Source: CADEDV01 sp964437415
GTDB taxonomy: Bacteria; Bacteroidota; Bacteroidia; Chitinophagales; Chitinophagaceae
DNA: 64,000 nt
Assembly: GCA_964437415.1 (NCBI GenBank)
Contig: CAYTGN010000002.1
Location: 124,001 to 188,000, forward strand
Reading direction: 5' to 3'
The notes under the pieces: model-generated
The model's database searches: none
The model's input: the letters and a program-made list of their open reading frames with translations, nothing else
Told to the model about the DNA's origin: nothing
Translations under genes and position numbers: made by a program
Shown: positions 16,564 to 26,403 of the stretch, piece after piece
Layout: each line of letters starts with the position of its first letter
Numbering within the stretch: position 1 is the first letter of the stretch

Positions 16564-17571
16564 TTATTGTAAAAGGGATTTGTTTTCCTTCATCACCTGT
16601 TTAAATTTCTCCACTGTTTTTTCCAAAGGATCGCTGCTGCGGCCACCGGAGGCATTATAATGACCGCCGCCTTCAAAATATTTGCGGGCAAAGGTATTGC
16701 AATCAAAATCACCTTTGCTTCTGAAACTCCATTTTCTTTCTTCTTCACGGTCAATCACCAACGCCACTAATTTAATGCCCTGGATGGTTTGGGGATAATT
16801 AACCATTCCTTCAGTATCCCCGGTGCGGATATCAAATTTCTGCAGATCACTTTTAGGGATGGCAATAAGGGCGGTGTTGTATTCATAAAACACTTCCATC
16901 CTGTTCAGCAACACATGGCCTACAAAACGCAGTCGGTTTTCCAGGAAATTATCAAACAATTTTTCATGCACTTTGGTATGAATCAGTCCCTTTGTTTTCA
17001 GATCGGCCACAAGGAGGTGCACACTTGCCGTGGTGGAAGCAAATCTGAATGACCCGGTATCGCCTACCACCCCGGCATATAAACATTCCGCAATGGGTTC
17101 ATCAATCAGTTCAGCATGACCGGCATCAACTATAAGATCGTAAATCATCTCGCAGGTAGAACTTTTACCGGTATCGCTGGCGCCAAAGTCAAACGAAGCT
17201 TCGTCGGGTTCCTGGTGATGATCTATCAGCACTTTTTTGCAGGAAAGTTGTTTCAGCCTTTCTGCCATACCCTTTGTGCGATGAAAAATGTTGAAATCAA
17301 GACAAAACAACCAGTTTGCAGCATTCAGGGCTTCATCAGCTTTTGATGTATGCTTTTCAAAATCGAGCACCTCAGCGGCCCCTTGCATCCAGTTCACCCA
17401 TCCCGCCCAGTTGGTGGGAGAAATAACCGTCACTTCATGCCCCAGCTTTACCAGGAAATGTTTCAATGCCAGTGACGAACCCATTGCATCAGCATCGGGT
17501 TTTTGGTGGGTGGTAATGACTACCTTTTGCGGTTGGTTCAGTAATGAGAATATTTGCTGTACATGCTTCAT
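16564..17571 (-). CDS. nrnA: DHH-family oligoribonuclease / pAp phosphatase (NrnA-like)
   Basis: This 335-residue DHH/DHHA1 protein shows HQKPDADAMGSSLAL (metal ligands) near residue 23, the DHH motif in LIDHHQEPD, and the C-terminal GGGHYNASGG motif that binds the nucleotide end. NrnA degrades nano-RNA and dephosphorylates adenosine 3',5'-bisphosphate. It is followed 8 bases later by the FKBP lipoprotein gene. Assignment is based on length and motifs; a c-di-AMP-linear-dinucleotide specificity is also possible. Confidence 0.9.
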   Translation of the reverse strand: MKHVQQIFSLLNQPQKVVITTHQKPDADAMGSSLALKHFLVKLGHEVTVISPTNWAGWVNWMQGAAEVLDFEKHTSKADEALNAANWLFCLDFNIFHRTKGMAERLKQLSCKKVLIDHHQEPDEASFDFGASDTGKSSTCEMIYDLIVDAGHAELIDEPIAECLYAGVVGDTGSFRFASTTASVHLLVADLKTKGLIHTKVHEKLFDNFLENRLRFVGHVLLNRMEVFYEYNTALIAIPKSDLQKFDIRTGDTEGMVNYPQTIQGIKLVALVIDREEERKWSFRSKGDFDCNTFARKYFEGGGHYNASGGRSSDPLEKTVEKFKQVMKENKSLLQ

Positions 17572-17686
17572 AAAGACGGCTGCGAAGATAAGCGTTTACC
17601 ATGAGCCACCTTGCTGTTTTCAGTTCACTTTGCGACCAGTAGTTAAAATAAACAAGGTTTACCAACCATAAACCATCGACTTATCT

Positions 17687-17694
17687 TACCTTTG
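17687..17694 (+). promoter_or_regulatory. -7 promoter box of ndk (TACCTTTG)
   Basis: TACCTTTG matches TAnnTTTG and lies about 33 bases upstream of the ndk start. No clear -33 element is present. Confidence 0.5.
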
Positions 17695-17727
17695 CGGCGC
17701 AAAAAACACTTTCAAATAAACGTAACT

Positions 17728-18144
17728 ATGAGTAATCGGACATTTACCATGATCAAGCCGGACGCCTTCAAAAACGGGCATGCCGGGGCAATTCTTGATC
17801 GCATTCTGCAGGAAGGCTATAATATCAAAGCGCTGAAGATGACCAAGCTGACACCAGAAAAAGCAGCAGAATTCTACGCTATTCATAATGAAAGACCATT
17901 CTTTAAGGACCTCGTGTCATTTATGTGTGAAGGACCGATCATCGCCGCCATTCTTGAAAAGGAAAATGCTGTAGAAGATTTTCGCAAACTGATCGGCGCC
18001 ACCGATCCTGCAAAAGCGGACGAAGGCACCATTCGTAAACTCTATGCTGCTTCAGTTGGAGAAAACGCCATTCATGGAAGCGATAGCGATGAAAATGCGA
18101 AGATCGAAGGAGACTTTATGTTCTCTGTTTTAGAACAATTCTGA
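17728..18144 (+). CDS. ndk: Nucleoside diphosphate kinase
   Basis: The 138-residue enzyme moves the terminal phosphate between nucleoside di- and triphosphates through a phosphohistidine. His116 in NAIHGSDSDENA is the phosphorylated residue; TMIKPDAFKNG is the start signature. I start at 17728 (MSNRTFTMIKPD), in line with homologues. A strong terminator follows. Confidence 0.97.
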   Translation: MSNRTFTMIKPDAFKNGHAGAILDRILQEGYNIKALKMTKLTPEKAAEFYAIHNERPFFKDLVSFMCEGPIIAAILEKENAVEDFRKLIGATDPAKADEGTIRKLYAASVGENAIHGSDSDENAKIEGDFMFSVLEQF

Positions 18145-18166
18145 TAACCGCATTTATAACATCTAC

Positions 18167-18208
18167 CCCGCAAAGCCCTTCTTAAAAAAAGGCTTTGCGG
18201 GATTTTTT
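18167..18208 (+). terminator. Intrinsic terminator after ndk
   Basis: An 11-bp perfect stem, CCCGCAAAGCC with its complement, is followed by ATTTTTT. It terminates ndk and also lies against the convergent DoxX gene. Confidence 0.9.
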
Positions 18209-18650
18209 ATTTCTTATCTGTTTCTGATGCCACTCTTCCAAACGACCAGGGGCCATCTCCTGCAACCAGGAAGTAGACAAGTAAAAGAAAAACAAGAACG
18301 GAAAGCCATAGTTCTGAAAATGGCTGCCACAACCCCTGCCCGGCGTTGATAAAAATGATGGCTCCAAGCAAGATAGGTATTTGTATGAGACAGGCAAACC
18401 GTGTGAGAATGCCAAAAACCAATAAGACTCCTCCCAGCAGGTGGGCAAATACAATGTAGTGTCCAAGCAGGAGCAACGAAAATGAACCAAATGAAAACTG
18501 GTTCGACAAGAGGCTGATCATGCTGCTCATGTCTTGCAAAAATTCAATGCCCTTATGACAAAGAAAAATGCCCAGCAAAATGCGGACAATATCCACCCAC
18601 CGGGGATGATGCCTGTCACCCCAATGCCCGAGGCGTTGCAATAAATTCAT
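18207..18650 (-). CDS. DoxX-like membrane protein
   Basis: The 147-residue protein has four predicted membrane helices (HLLGGVLLVFGILTRFACLI and IPILLGAIIFINAGQ are central). The layout fits the DoxX/DoxD-like family, whose members sit with redox and thiosulfate proteins. Function is unknown here. The stop lies at the end of the ndk terminator, and no partner gene is next to it. Confidence 0.85.
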   Translation of the reverse strand: MNLLQRLGHWGDRHHPRWVDIVRILLGIFLCHKGIEFLQDMSSMISLLSNQFSFGSFSLLLLGHYIVFAHLLGGVLLVFGILTRFACLIQIPILLGAIIFINAGQGLWQPFSELWLSVLVFLLLVYFLVAGDGPWSFGRVASETDKK

Positions 18651-18803
18651 ATCACATTATTTTAAGGATGATAGAACTGGTTTCAGAACGAAAAGCCAGT
18701 TGAGCCAATATAGCCTTTGATGAAGAAGAGCCTTAGTTGATGCAAAAAGCCGCTGTAAGTTAACCTGAATTTTGCTGAGGGCAAAAAGAAAGAACCAGGC
18801 TGC

Positions 18804-19244
18804 TCAATACCTTGTCTTTATCTCCTGCCGTGCTGTTTTCCCGGGGCTGACGGAGAATTTAGCTTTGCTGTAGGAAGGTGGTCCAAATGTTCCCATCACA
18901 TTGTTGGAAAAGCCGTAACCTTCTTTGGGCAGGCCCAGCCAGGTTTTATTCATTTTCAGATCATCGTTTTCATCATGCAGGATGGCAATGGCATATTCGC
19001 CTGCAGGCAAATTATTGAAAACGATGGTGGCCTTTTGCTGAACGATACTTATTTTTTCTTTTCGAAAAGCTTTTTCCGGTTCATCAGGATAGCCTGCACC
19101 TTCTTTAAATAATGAGATTAGAATATGTCCTTTGTTATTGCGGAGGCTTGTAATTGAAACAGACAAACTATTTTGTGCACTGGCATAAAATGCAGGTGAA
19201 CTATAAATAAAGAAAGCAAGAATTGCAAGGACACGAATTTTCAT
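18804..19244 (-). CDS. DUF2141 protein, secreted
   Basis: The 146-residue protein has a signal peptide (residues 1-23, ending ASAQN) and a DUF2141 domain: a beta-sandwich pattern with LSVSITSLRNNKGHILISLF, NLPAGEYAIAILHDENDDLKMNKTW and GTFGPPSYSKAKFSV. It begins 8 bases after the stop of the TraB/GumN-like gene upstream, so the two probably share a transcript. The role is not known. Confidence 0.88.
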   Translation of the reverse strand: MKIRVLAILAFFIYSSPAFYASAQNSLSVSITSLRNNKGHILISLFKEGAGYPDEPEKAFRKEKISIVQQKATIVFNNLPAGEYAIAILHDENDDLKMNKTWLGLPKEGYGFSNNVMGTFGPPSYSKAKFSVSPGKTARQEIKTRY

Positions 19245-19252
19245 GCTCCAGA

Positions 19253-20191
19253 TCAGATTTCTTTGATTTTATTTACTTTATTTTCTACAGGCTCCACTTT
19301 ATACCCTTCTTTCCTCAATAACTCAATCACTCCCTGGTCTCCGGGCAGGTGTCCCGCACCCACTGCAATCAGCAAGCTTTTAGCCGGGAGCAGGTCTTTT
19401 AATTTTTTGACCCAGTTTCTGTTTCTATTGTAAAGTAAAATTTCGGTGAAACTGGAAATGCCAATATCGCTTTTGTTGATCATTGCTTCCAGTTTTTCCA
19501 GGTCCTGGTCGTTGTAGGCATTGAGCATTTCACGGGTTTCGTCTTGTGCTTCTTTTTTTTCACTTTCCTCACTGTCTATATATTTCACCAATTGGTCAGC
19601 CTGTAGTTTGTAAGGGATACTGTCTAATATCCCTGCCTGGTAGCTCATGGTCTCCAGTCCTTTTATTTCCTTTTTATACTGTTTGGCTTCTGTCATGATC
19701 ACCTGCTCCATCACTGCCATTGACTCACAGGGAAGATGTCCCTGCTGTAAGGTGGAGGCTGCAAAAAAAGGTTTCATCTTTTCTAGCATTGAAAAAGGAA
19801 GTGTGAGCCCTTTTGCATTTTCGCTGAAATAAGTTTTCACTTTTTCATATTCTTCAGGACTCAACAGGTCTTGCAAAGTTGTGTCCCCGTTCATACGCAT
19901 CTTTGTCATCACCATCAGCATTTCCAGCATATTATCCATATCTACTTCAAAGTATACTTCATCGGCATGCTCAATGATCTTTTTCATATTGCTGCTGAGA
20001 ACAGCATCTTCTTCGCAGAGCATATGGATGGTCCCGAAAATATATGAGGGCTGTGGCAGGCCATTGCCACTGACCTTCCACAACAAGGTATTATTGTTAT
20101 CAACCGGTTTAATATCTATTCCTTTCTGGGCACAGCCGCTAAGGGTGAAAAAACCTAAAATGAGTCCTGCACTGAAACGTTTCATGGGCAA
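19253..20191 (-). CDS. TraB/GumN-family lipoprotein
   Basis: The 312-residue protein has a lipoprotein signal (TLSGC) and a TraB/GumN-like domain with PSYIFGTIHM near residue 48, VYFEVDMDNM, and the closing AVGAGHLPGDQGVIELLRKEGY. These GTxH and GAGHLPG motifs are the metal-binding marks of the superfamily that includes Tiki-type metalloproteases. A protease role is possible but not shown. Either M1 or M3 could be the start. Confidence 0.88.
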   Translation of the reverse strand: MPMKRFSAGLILGFFTLSGCAQKGIDIKPVDNNNTLLWKVSGNGLPQPSYIFGTIHMLCEEDAVLSSNMKKIIEHADEVYFEVDMDNMLEMLMVMTKMRMNGDTTLQDLLSPEEYEKVKTYFSENAKGLTLPFSMLEKMKPFFAASTLQQGHLPCESMAVMEQVIMTEAKQYKKEIKGLETMSYQAGILDSIPYKLQADQLVKYIDSEESEKKEAQDETREMLNAYNDQDLEKLEAMINKSDIGISSFTEILLYNRNRNWVKKLKDLLPAKSLLIAVGAGHLPGDQGVIELLRKEGYKVEPVENKVNKIKEI

Positions 20192-20266
20192 AAATTTCAG
20201 GCAAATTACTAAGAGATGTCAGTATGAAGAAAAGGAAATAAAAAAGGATGTGAATATTTATTTGGT

Positions 20267-21052
20267 TTACTTGGTTTTTGCTCCCAGCCGGAAGGCAAGT
20301 TTGAGGCCGGTGGAGAAAAAACTGTCTTTTACCTTGCTGTTGCCCCTCACTTCGCCCAGTTCAGAGAAAGGTACATTGCGACGGTAGGCCATTTCAACAG
20401 CCTTGGGGCCTACCTGGGTCCCCAACACTTCAAGGCTAACATAAGTTTTACTTACATCATCCAAATAATCTGTGCTGGTCTTCCGGTAGATAAACTCGTA
20501 ACTAAGCTCCCATTTTTCATTTGAAATAAACTTCATGCCGGCCCCAAAAGGAATGCAAAACTGAACCTTTGAATAAGGTTTCCGGTCAGGATAATCAGGC
20601 AATCCCTGCCCCTCCGTACTTAGCGGACGCAGGAAAACCTTTTTGTCATCTTTATCAAAGGCAAAAGGATTAAAATGAAATAATCCCACTCCGGCAAAAA
20701 TATACGGGTAAGTGTTGTAGTCAAAGGGATCAAGCAAATTTATCTCAACGCTGGCTGAAGCTTCAAAAATATCACTGTAAAAACTGAGATTCCTATTCAC
20801 TAAACCCGGATCATTATTGAATTTATCATGGCCCATAACCCTTGCCCAACCAAGTCCAATGCGAAAGTTTACCAAATCATTTGAGTTATACTTTAAATTA
20901 AGAGCTAATGCGGGTCGTAACCTCGACATCACAAGTCGTTTTTCAGTCAAGTCGCCATTATAACCAGCTACGCCGCCCATTACATCAAATGTCCAATATT
21001 GCCCGATGCAGGCATTACTCCAAAAAGCCAGGATTATAAATACAAAACGCAT
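20267..21052 (-). CDS. DUF6089-type outer-membrane protein (copy 1)
   Basis: The 261-residue secreted beta-barrel protein has a signal peptide (to about residue 18) and begins WTFDVMGGVAGYNGDLT. Marks of the family are LSTEGQG near residue 138, the RKTSTDYLDDVS motif and VEMAYRRN. It is one of three related genes at 20.3, 24.5 and 25.4 kb that share these motifs, so it comes from duplication. Cell location is the outer membrane; function unknown. Confidence 0.85.
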   Translation of the reverse strand: MRFVFIILAFWSNACIGQYWTFDVMGGVAGYNGDLTEKRLVMSRLRPALALNLKYNSNDLVNFRIGLGWARVMGHDKFNNDPGLVNRNLSFYSDIFEASASVEINLLDPFDYNTYPYIFAGVGLFHFNPFAFDKDDKKVFLRPLSTEGQGLPDYPDRKPYSKVQFCIPFGAGMKFISNEKWELSYEFIYRKTSTDYLDDVSKTYVSLEVLGTQVGPKAVEMAYRRNVPFSELGEVRGNSKVKDSFFSTGLKLAFRLGAKTK

Positions 21053-21358
21053 ATTTATTAATTCTTTTTGAACACAAGTGAAAAATCTGGTAATCTGCTT
21101 ACCAAAAAATTACTAACCTATGGCTGTTCAGAAGATCAGATCTTGGATGGGCAAACAAAGTTTCGTTGTAAACAGTTGGTACTGAAAAACGAAAAGACTT
21201 CGCTTTTAAAGGGGCGGAATTATAAAGACTGCTAAAGCCTATGCGGCTATAAATGTACGTCTTTGATGCTGACCGTCTAAAAAAAATACAAAAAAAATTG
21301 AATAGGACTTTTACGAATCAGTCAATAGTCAGCCTTTTACGATTAAAAAGGAGAGAGT
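21053..21358. other. Gap without a recognised gene
   Basis: The 306 bases are AT-rich (with A-tracts near 21280). I see no RNA gene or strong hairpin. It probably holds the promoter of DUF6089 copy 1 and the 3' region of the ATP-grasp gene. Confidence 0.5.
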
Positions 21359-22399
21359 CTAGTAAAAGACTTCAGTCCAAAAGCGGGAAAAACGGGTACC
21401 CCAGCTTACCTGTAATTCTTCCTCAGGTATGGGCAAAGCCAATTCCTGTTTAACAGCCAACAAAGGTAGATTTACGCCGGCCCCTAAGGCCGCAACTATT
21501 GTACCCTGCACCCGGGGGTTGATCTCAAGGACTAAAAACTCTCCCGCAGCGGAGCGTTTCACCTGTATACCGATATTGCCATGTAACTGAAGTTCGCTAA
21601 TGATCTTAGTGCAATAATCAATAATGTTATCCTCCTTAACAAATTCACCTTCGACACTGATGCCATTGATCATTTTTTTTCGCAACCTCGGAACGGCGAT
21701 AATCGTTTCTCCGTGCATTGCCAGACAATCTACCGAATACTCTTCACCAGGGAGGTACTCACTCACCAGTAATTCGGGGAAAGATCCGGATGACAGGATC
21801 CGGATTGCATCGTTAAGACCAATATAAACCGAATTGGGTTTCTGGCTGAACATCAGCTCAAGTTCGTTTATTTTCTCACTGATGATCCTGAATCCCCTGC
21901 TGCCGTTTGAAATGGATGGTTTGAAACAAACTGCTTTTTCCGGATAACCCATCTCCCCGATGGCATTTTTCAACTGATCAATGGTTTCAATAATCCTGAA
22001 ATCCGGCACTGCCACTCCCCTCCACTGCAAAAATTCATAGAGACGGCTTTTGTTGTTGGCTATTTCCAGTGAAGCAGTTGGCGACACCAGCACTTTAGCT
22101 CCCGCTAGCTCAAACTCATTAGCATGAATTGACAATGGGATCAATTCCTTTGACACTAACGGCAACACAACATGAATATCCTTTTTCCGGCACAAAGCAA
22201 GCACGGCATCAATAAACGACGGATCACCGGCATATGGTATTGGTTCGAAATCCTTGCTCAGGTGCCGGCCAACAGCGTCAGGATTTGCATCTACGGCAGT
22301 TATATGCACAGCAGCATTTTGCCAGAGACATTGCATAATGCCTGGAGCTCCGGGTGCGCCTGCCCCTGTCATCAGGATATTTATTCTTCCTGTTGTCAC
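21359..22399 (-). CDS. ATP-grasp protein (carbamoyl-phosphate-synthase-like)
   Basis: The 346-residue protein has a Rossmann-like pre-ATP-grasp domain (ILMTGAGAPGAPGIMQCLW, DANPDAVG) and an ATP-grasp domain with CFKPSISNGSRGF as the loop, LVSEYLPGEEYSVDCLA, and LEINPRVQG as the metal-binding end. Such enzymes join a carboxylate to an amine or thiol using ATP. Homologues often lie in surface-sugar or peptide clusters; none is adjacent here, so the substrate is unknown. Its 3' flank holds no gene of the same strand. Confidence 0.88.
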   Translation of the reverse strand: MTTGRINILMTGAGAPGAPGIMQCLWQNAAVHITAVDANPDAVGRHLSKDFEPIPYAGDPSFIDAVLALCRKKDIHVVLPLVSKELIPLSIHANEFELAGAKVLVSPTASLEIANNKSRLYEFLQWRGVAVPDFRIIETIDQLKNAIGEMGYPEKAVCFKPSISNGSRGFRIISEKINELELMFSQKPNSVYIGLNDAIRILSSGSFPELLVSEYLPGEEYSVDCLAMHGETIIAVPRLRKKMINGISVEGEFVKEDNIIDYCTKIISELQLHGNIGIQVKRSAAGEFLVLEINPRVQGTIVAALGAGVNLPLLAVKQELALPIPEEELQVSWGTRFSRFWTEVFY

Positions 22400-22476
22400 A
22401 GGTTAAATGTAGAATGCCTGCCTGACCATTCAAAATAAAATTTTTAATCCATGCAGCTAAAAAGGAGAATGAAAAA

Positions 22477-24396
22477 TCAGCTTACAACAGCCTCATCACC
22501 GTAAAGCTGATATTTGAATTTCAGAGAAGGCGAAGGAATGAACGAACCTAGCCCCAACTGTTCCCACTTCTCATCCACTGACCTGATAGTGTCATTATCC
22601 GCAACTATAATATTGGGCCAATCTCGGAAAAAATCATCATGTTCCTTTGTTTTACGGGTGCCGTCAAAGCCGATACAAGCGAAATAGTTATCAGTTCCCA
22701 TTGATCGTTTAACCAGATGATGATCCCTTTTCGGATCAAGGTTATTACAAAATCGCCATAATGCCACCGGAAGGTCATTGGCATCAACGGTATGCTCTAC
22801 ATACAGGATCATTTTTATGTCTTCGGTTTCCTTTAATGAGCAAACCTGTTCATGCAACTGCCTGATATGTCCTTTCCTGTTTTTCTTAACAGAAATTATG
22901 AGACAGGGAATTTGTTTGGGTAACAAAGAAATATTAACTGCGTTAATCTCATTAAACCCTTCCATTGCTTTTTTTATCGCTGCAGGTTCTGTACCAACAT
23001 GTTTAAACAGGTATCCATCGTCTGATTCTTCATCCGATTTTGCTGTTCCGTCAATACACATCTTGCCGCCAAAACCGAGTTTACTGCAACTGTGATCCAG
23101 CACATCCATCGGCCCGGTGGAGAAATAAATATCATTAGCCGGGTTCAGGTTTGAGAAAACATATCTTGCCAGGGATTCATAATCCTGGATATTTACGGCT
23201 TCATCGGCCAAAACAAGAATCTTATTGAACATCATCTGGCCGGCGCCCCACATTGCATTCATTACTTTTTGCCCCTGGCCTGCGTAATCTTTTTTGATCT
23301 TGGTGATGACAAGATTATGAAAGACCCCTTCAACCGGCATATCCATATCCATGATCTCCGGCACCATTGTCATTTTGATCGGAGCCAGAAAAATTCTCTC
23401 TGTTGCCTTACCAAGCCAGGCATCTTCTTGCGGCGGAATGCCAACTATCGTAGCTGGATAAATTGCATTTTTTTTGTGTGTGATAGCAGTGATATGGAAA
23501 CGAGGATAAAAATCCGGCAGTGAATAATAACCTGTATGATCGCCAAAAGGTCCTTCCCATATCAGTTCATCATTGGGATCAACATAACCTTCAATGATGA
23601 AATCGGCATCGGCGGGCACTTCCACATCCGGTTGTGTGATGCACTTTACCAATTCCACTTTTTTCTTTCTCAGGAAGCCGGCCAGCATGTATTCGTCCAC
23701 GTTTTCCGGCAAAGGCGCTGTGGCGGAATATGCATAAACCGGGTCACCGCCAAGTGCAACGGCTACGGGCATTCGCATGTTTAGTTTCCTGTATTCCGAA
23801 AAATGTTTGGCTGAAACCTTGTGCTTGTGCCAATGCATTCCCGTAAGTGTTGGTCCAAACACCTGCATCCGGTACATTCCAACATTTCTTGATCCATTGT
23901 TAGGGTCTTTGGTATGAATAACAGGTAATGTAACAAACGGTCCGCCATCTTTTGGCCAGCAGGTGATGACAGGTAGTTTTGTAATATCAGGTGCTGTCAT
24001 CACCACTTCCTGGCATTCGCCTTTTCCTTTCTTTATTTTAGGCATCCAACTGGCAAACTGGCCAAGTTTAGGAAGCAATTTTAGCTTATCAAGAATACCT
24101 TCTTTTGGGGCAGATAAAAGTTTAAACAGGTCTTCTATTTCTTTTGCCACATCATCAAGATGATTTACACCCAAGGCCATGCACATACGCTTTTCACTGC
24201 CATAGGCATTCATCAGCACCGGGAAATCATACCCTGTGCTTTCAAACAGCAACGCTTTGCCACCATTGCCGGATTTGCTGATACGATCAGTGATCTCGGC
24301 CATTTCCAATTTGGGATCAACAAAGGTTTTTATTCGAACCAGTTCACCGGCATTTTCGAGGGCTTCAATAAATTGTTGCTGATTTTTCCAGGCCAT
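22477..24396 (-). CDS. UbiD-family decarboxylase (long form)
   Basis: The 639-residue protein belongs to the prenylated-FMN-dependent UbiD family (MVPEIMDMDMPVEGVFHNLVI and NAMWGAGQMMFNKI in the core, LDHSCSKLGFGGKMCIDGT). Bacteroidota members of this length are often labelled menaquinone-biosynthesis decarboxylase. The enzyme would remove a carboxyl group from an aromatic acid in quinone synthesis. The ubiX (prFMN-making) partner is not in the window. Residues 60-500 hold the conserved core. Confidence 0.9.
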   Translation of the reverse strand: MAWKNQQQFIEALENAGELVRIKTFVDPKLEMAEITDRISKSGNGGKALLFESTGYDFPVLMNAYGSEKRMCMALGVNHLDDVAKEIEDLFKLLSAPKEGILDKLKLLPKLGQFASWMPKIKKGKGECQEVVMTAPDITKLPVITCWPKDGGPFVTLPVIHTKDPNNGSRNVGMYRMQVFGPTLTGMHWHKHKVSAKHFSEYRKLNMRMPVAVALGGDPVYAYSATAPLPENVDEYMLAGFLRKKKVELVKCITQPDVEVPADADFIIEGYVDPNDELIWEGPFGDHTGYYSLPDFYPRFHITAITHKKNAIYPATIVGIPPQEDAWLGKATERIFLAPIKMTMVPEIMDMDMPVEGVFHNLVITKIKKDYAGQGQKVMNAMWGAGQMMFNKILVLADEAVNIQDYESLARYVFSNLNPANDIYFSTGPMDVLDHSCSKLGFGGKMCIDGTAKSDEESDDGYLFKHVGTEPAAIKKAMEGFNEINAVNISLLPKQIPCLIISVKKNRKGHIRQLHEQVCSLKETEDIKMILYVEHTVDANDLPVALWRFCNNLDPKRDHHLVKRSMGTDNYFACIGFDGTRKTKEHDDFFRDWPNIIVADNDTIRSVDEKWEQLGLGSFIPSPSLKFKYQLYGDEAVVS

Positions 24397-24468
24397 GAAG
24401 AATAAATATGTGCTGCGAAGTTACAACACAGCCAGGCTTTATTTGTTCAGAAGCTACAGGAAAGAAGA

Positions 24469-25341
24469 TTAATATACATTGACAGGGCACCCATTTTTGT
24501 TTCTGCGGCTGCCACCCGTTCTTCCATATCCGCCACCTTCGCCGGCCCCGATGCGATAAGTGAGATGCAATCCGGCGAAATAATAGCTGTCGTTACTCTC
24601 AGGACTCCCCCTTTGTGCACCCTTGGCAGGGAAAACGGGATTGCCTCCGGAGACTTCATCACCACGGTATGAAAGCTCAACAGCCAATGGTCCTTTTGCA
24701 GCCAACAGATCTACAGGATCTGCGTAAACTGTACTTACATCGTCCAAATAGTCAGTAAACAATTTTCTGAAAGACAATTCAAGACCAATGCGTATATTAT
24801 CGTTGACAGCAAACCTGGCGCCGCCGCCAAAAGGAATGGCCATTTGGGTCAGTTTGTATGGTTTGCTGTTATATCCGGTAATGCCCTGCCCTTCAGTACT
24901 CAACCGCTGTAAAAACACTTTTGTACCGGTGGCATCGTAAGTATAGGGATCAAACTTAAAAACTGCTATTCCAGCAAAACCATAAGGAGAGATTTTTCTT
25001 TCAGAAAGGTCAAAAAGACTGTAATCTCCCAAAATGCTGAACTCGGCCACTTGTGTTTCAAAGGACAGGTTGCGCATCCGCAAATCCTGCTTATCACTGT
25101 ACCTGTCTGCACCACCTACTACTGAGTAAGAAAATCCACCTCTCAGCATCAGTTGCTCCGTCAGTTCATACCCGGCCGTGATACCAATTACCCCGTTAGT
25201 AACCTTTCGTGGAAATATTTTATCAGTAAGATCGCCATTATAAGCAGCCAAACCTCCAAAAACTCCAATATATATCCCTTGTGAATAGCTTGCAGAAAAA
25301 ATGAAAAGAAGACAAATGAAAAAGGTCAGACGTTTTTGCAT
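24469..25341 (-). CDS. DUF6089-type outer-membrane protein (copy 2)
   Basis: The 290-residue protein starts at the ATG at 25341 with a signal peptide (MQKRLTFFICLLFIFSASYS), then GIYIGVFGGLAAYNGDLT. It has the same LSTEGQG and FTDYLDDVS motifs as copies 1 and 3. Frames upstream to 25476 are not protein-like. The C-terminus is Gly-rich (GAGEGGGYGR). Location is the outer membrane; function unknown. It is followed 91 bases upstream by copy 3. Confidence 0.85.
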   Translation of the reverse strand: MQKRLTFFICLLFIFSASYSQGIYIGVFGGLAAYNGDLTDKIFPRKVTNGVIGITAGYELTEQLMLRGGFSYSVVGGADRYSDKQDLRMRNLSFETQVAEFSILGDYSLFDLSERKISPYGFAGIAVFKFDPYTYDATGTKVFLQRLSTEGQGITGYNSKPYKLTQMAIPFGGGARFAVNDNIRIGLELSFRKLFTDYLDDVSTVYADPVDLLAAKGPLAVELSYRGDEVSGGNPVFPAKGAQRGSPESNDSYYFAGLHLTYRIGAGEGGGYGRTGGSRRNKNGCPVNVY

Positions 25342-25432
25342 ACAGTTAATTGAATCAACCGGGATATATGCAAATTTAAGACCGTGTTTGGTTATTTGGA
25401 AAGTTAGGCAAAAGAATATACAAACAACAACC

Positions 25433-26326
25433 TCAATAACTGACATTGCGTGGGCAACGCAGGCTATAACTACCATGAAGCCCTTTATTTGAACGGGAAA
25501 AAAGGTTGCCTATAGCGTTAAGCTTAATTTCGAGGGTAGTGCCAAAAAAATAGTACCAATCCATTTCAGTTGGTGTCCCTCTTTGCTCACCATGTGCCGG
25601 GAATGATTGCATCCCACCTGGTAACTCGTCTCCCCGGTAAGCCAGTTCTACTGCTTTTGAGCCGCGGGCCTGCAGTAATATGTCCTTGTCAACGAAATGT
25701 GAACTGACATCATCAATATAATCAGTAAATGATTTTCGCTGGCTGAATTCGATCCCGATATTAACTGCATCATTCAATGCATATTTTAATCCAACACCAA
25801 AAGGCAGGGAAATCTGCGCCAGGTTGTATGGTTTTTGATCAGGAAATTCAGCCAACCCCTGTCCTTCTGTACTAAGTGGTTTTAAAAAAGTTTTATTACC
25901 GGCATTATCAAAAGTCCAGGGATTGAAATGAAAAACAGCTATGCCGCCGTACATATAAGGGCTGAAACGTTTGCTTGAAATATCAAGTACGGTAAGTTCC
26001 AAACCCGCATAAAGTTCCTTAATACTGGTAAAAAAGCTCAGGTTCCGTGGTTGAAGGTAATCTCTGTTGTATCGGTCTGCTGACTGCACAGAGCCAATGT
26101 TAAAACCAGCCCTTGCTGCGAACCAGCGATTAATTGGCTTTCGAAATGTCACACCTGCAGCAAAATTTGACTGACTGAATGTAAAACTATTGGGATTCAG
26201 GTCTCCATGATAATTGATCATACCTGTAAAAAGTGATACCGTGGCAGAACGGGAATTGTTCTGGGCATGAAGATTGGTCAACAAACTAAGGCCAACAATG
26301 GCCAGCAGCGGTTTCAGGGGTTTCAT
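25433..26326 (-). CDS. DUF6089-type outer-membrane protein (copy 3)
   Basis: The 297-residue protein has a signal peptide (MKPLKPLLAIVGLSLLTNLHAQ), and a barrel with GMINYHGDLN, LSTEGQG, RKSFTDYIDDVS and VELAYRGDE. I use the ATG at 26326; the codon at 26332 is GTG. The motif order equals that of copies 1 and 2. It lies in tandem with copy 2 on the same strand. Confidence 0.85.
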   Translation of the reverse strand: MKPLKPLLAIVGLSLLTNLHAQNNSRSATVSLFTGMINYHGDLNPNSFTFSQSNFAAGVTFRKPINRWFAARAGFNIGSVQSADRYNRDYLQPRNLSFFTSIKELYAGLELTVLDISSKRFSPYMYGGIAVFHFNPWTFDNAGNKTFLKPLSTEGQGLAEFPDQKPYNLAQISLPFGVGLKYALNDAVNIGIEFSQRKSFTDYIDDVSSHFVDKDILLQARGSKAVELAYRGDELPGGMQSFPAHGEQRGTPTEMDWYYFFGTTLEIKLNAIGNLFSRSNKGLHGSYSLRCPRNVSY

Positions 26327-26403
26327 AGACACAGATTTTACTCAATTGTCAACCTCATAACGCTATTTCCCTGAAAAACGTATTCCGTCATGGGCGGTTT
26401 TAC

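Noticed and set aside
21253..21453. 66-codon plus-strand frame
   Set aside because: Overlaps the ATP-grasp gene on the opposite strand and has low-complexity Lys/Arg content.
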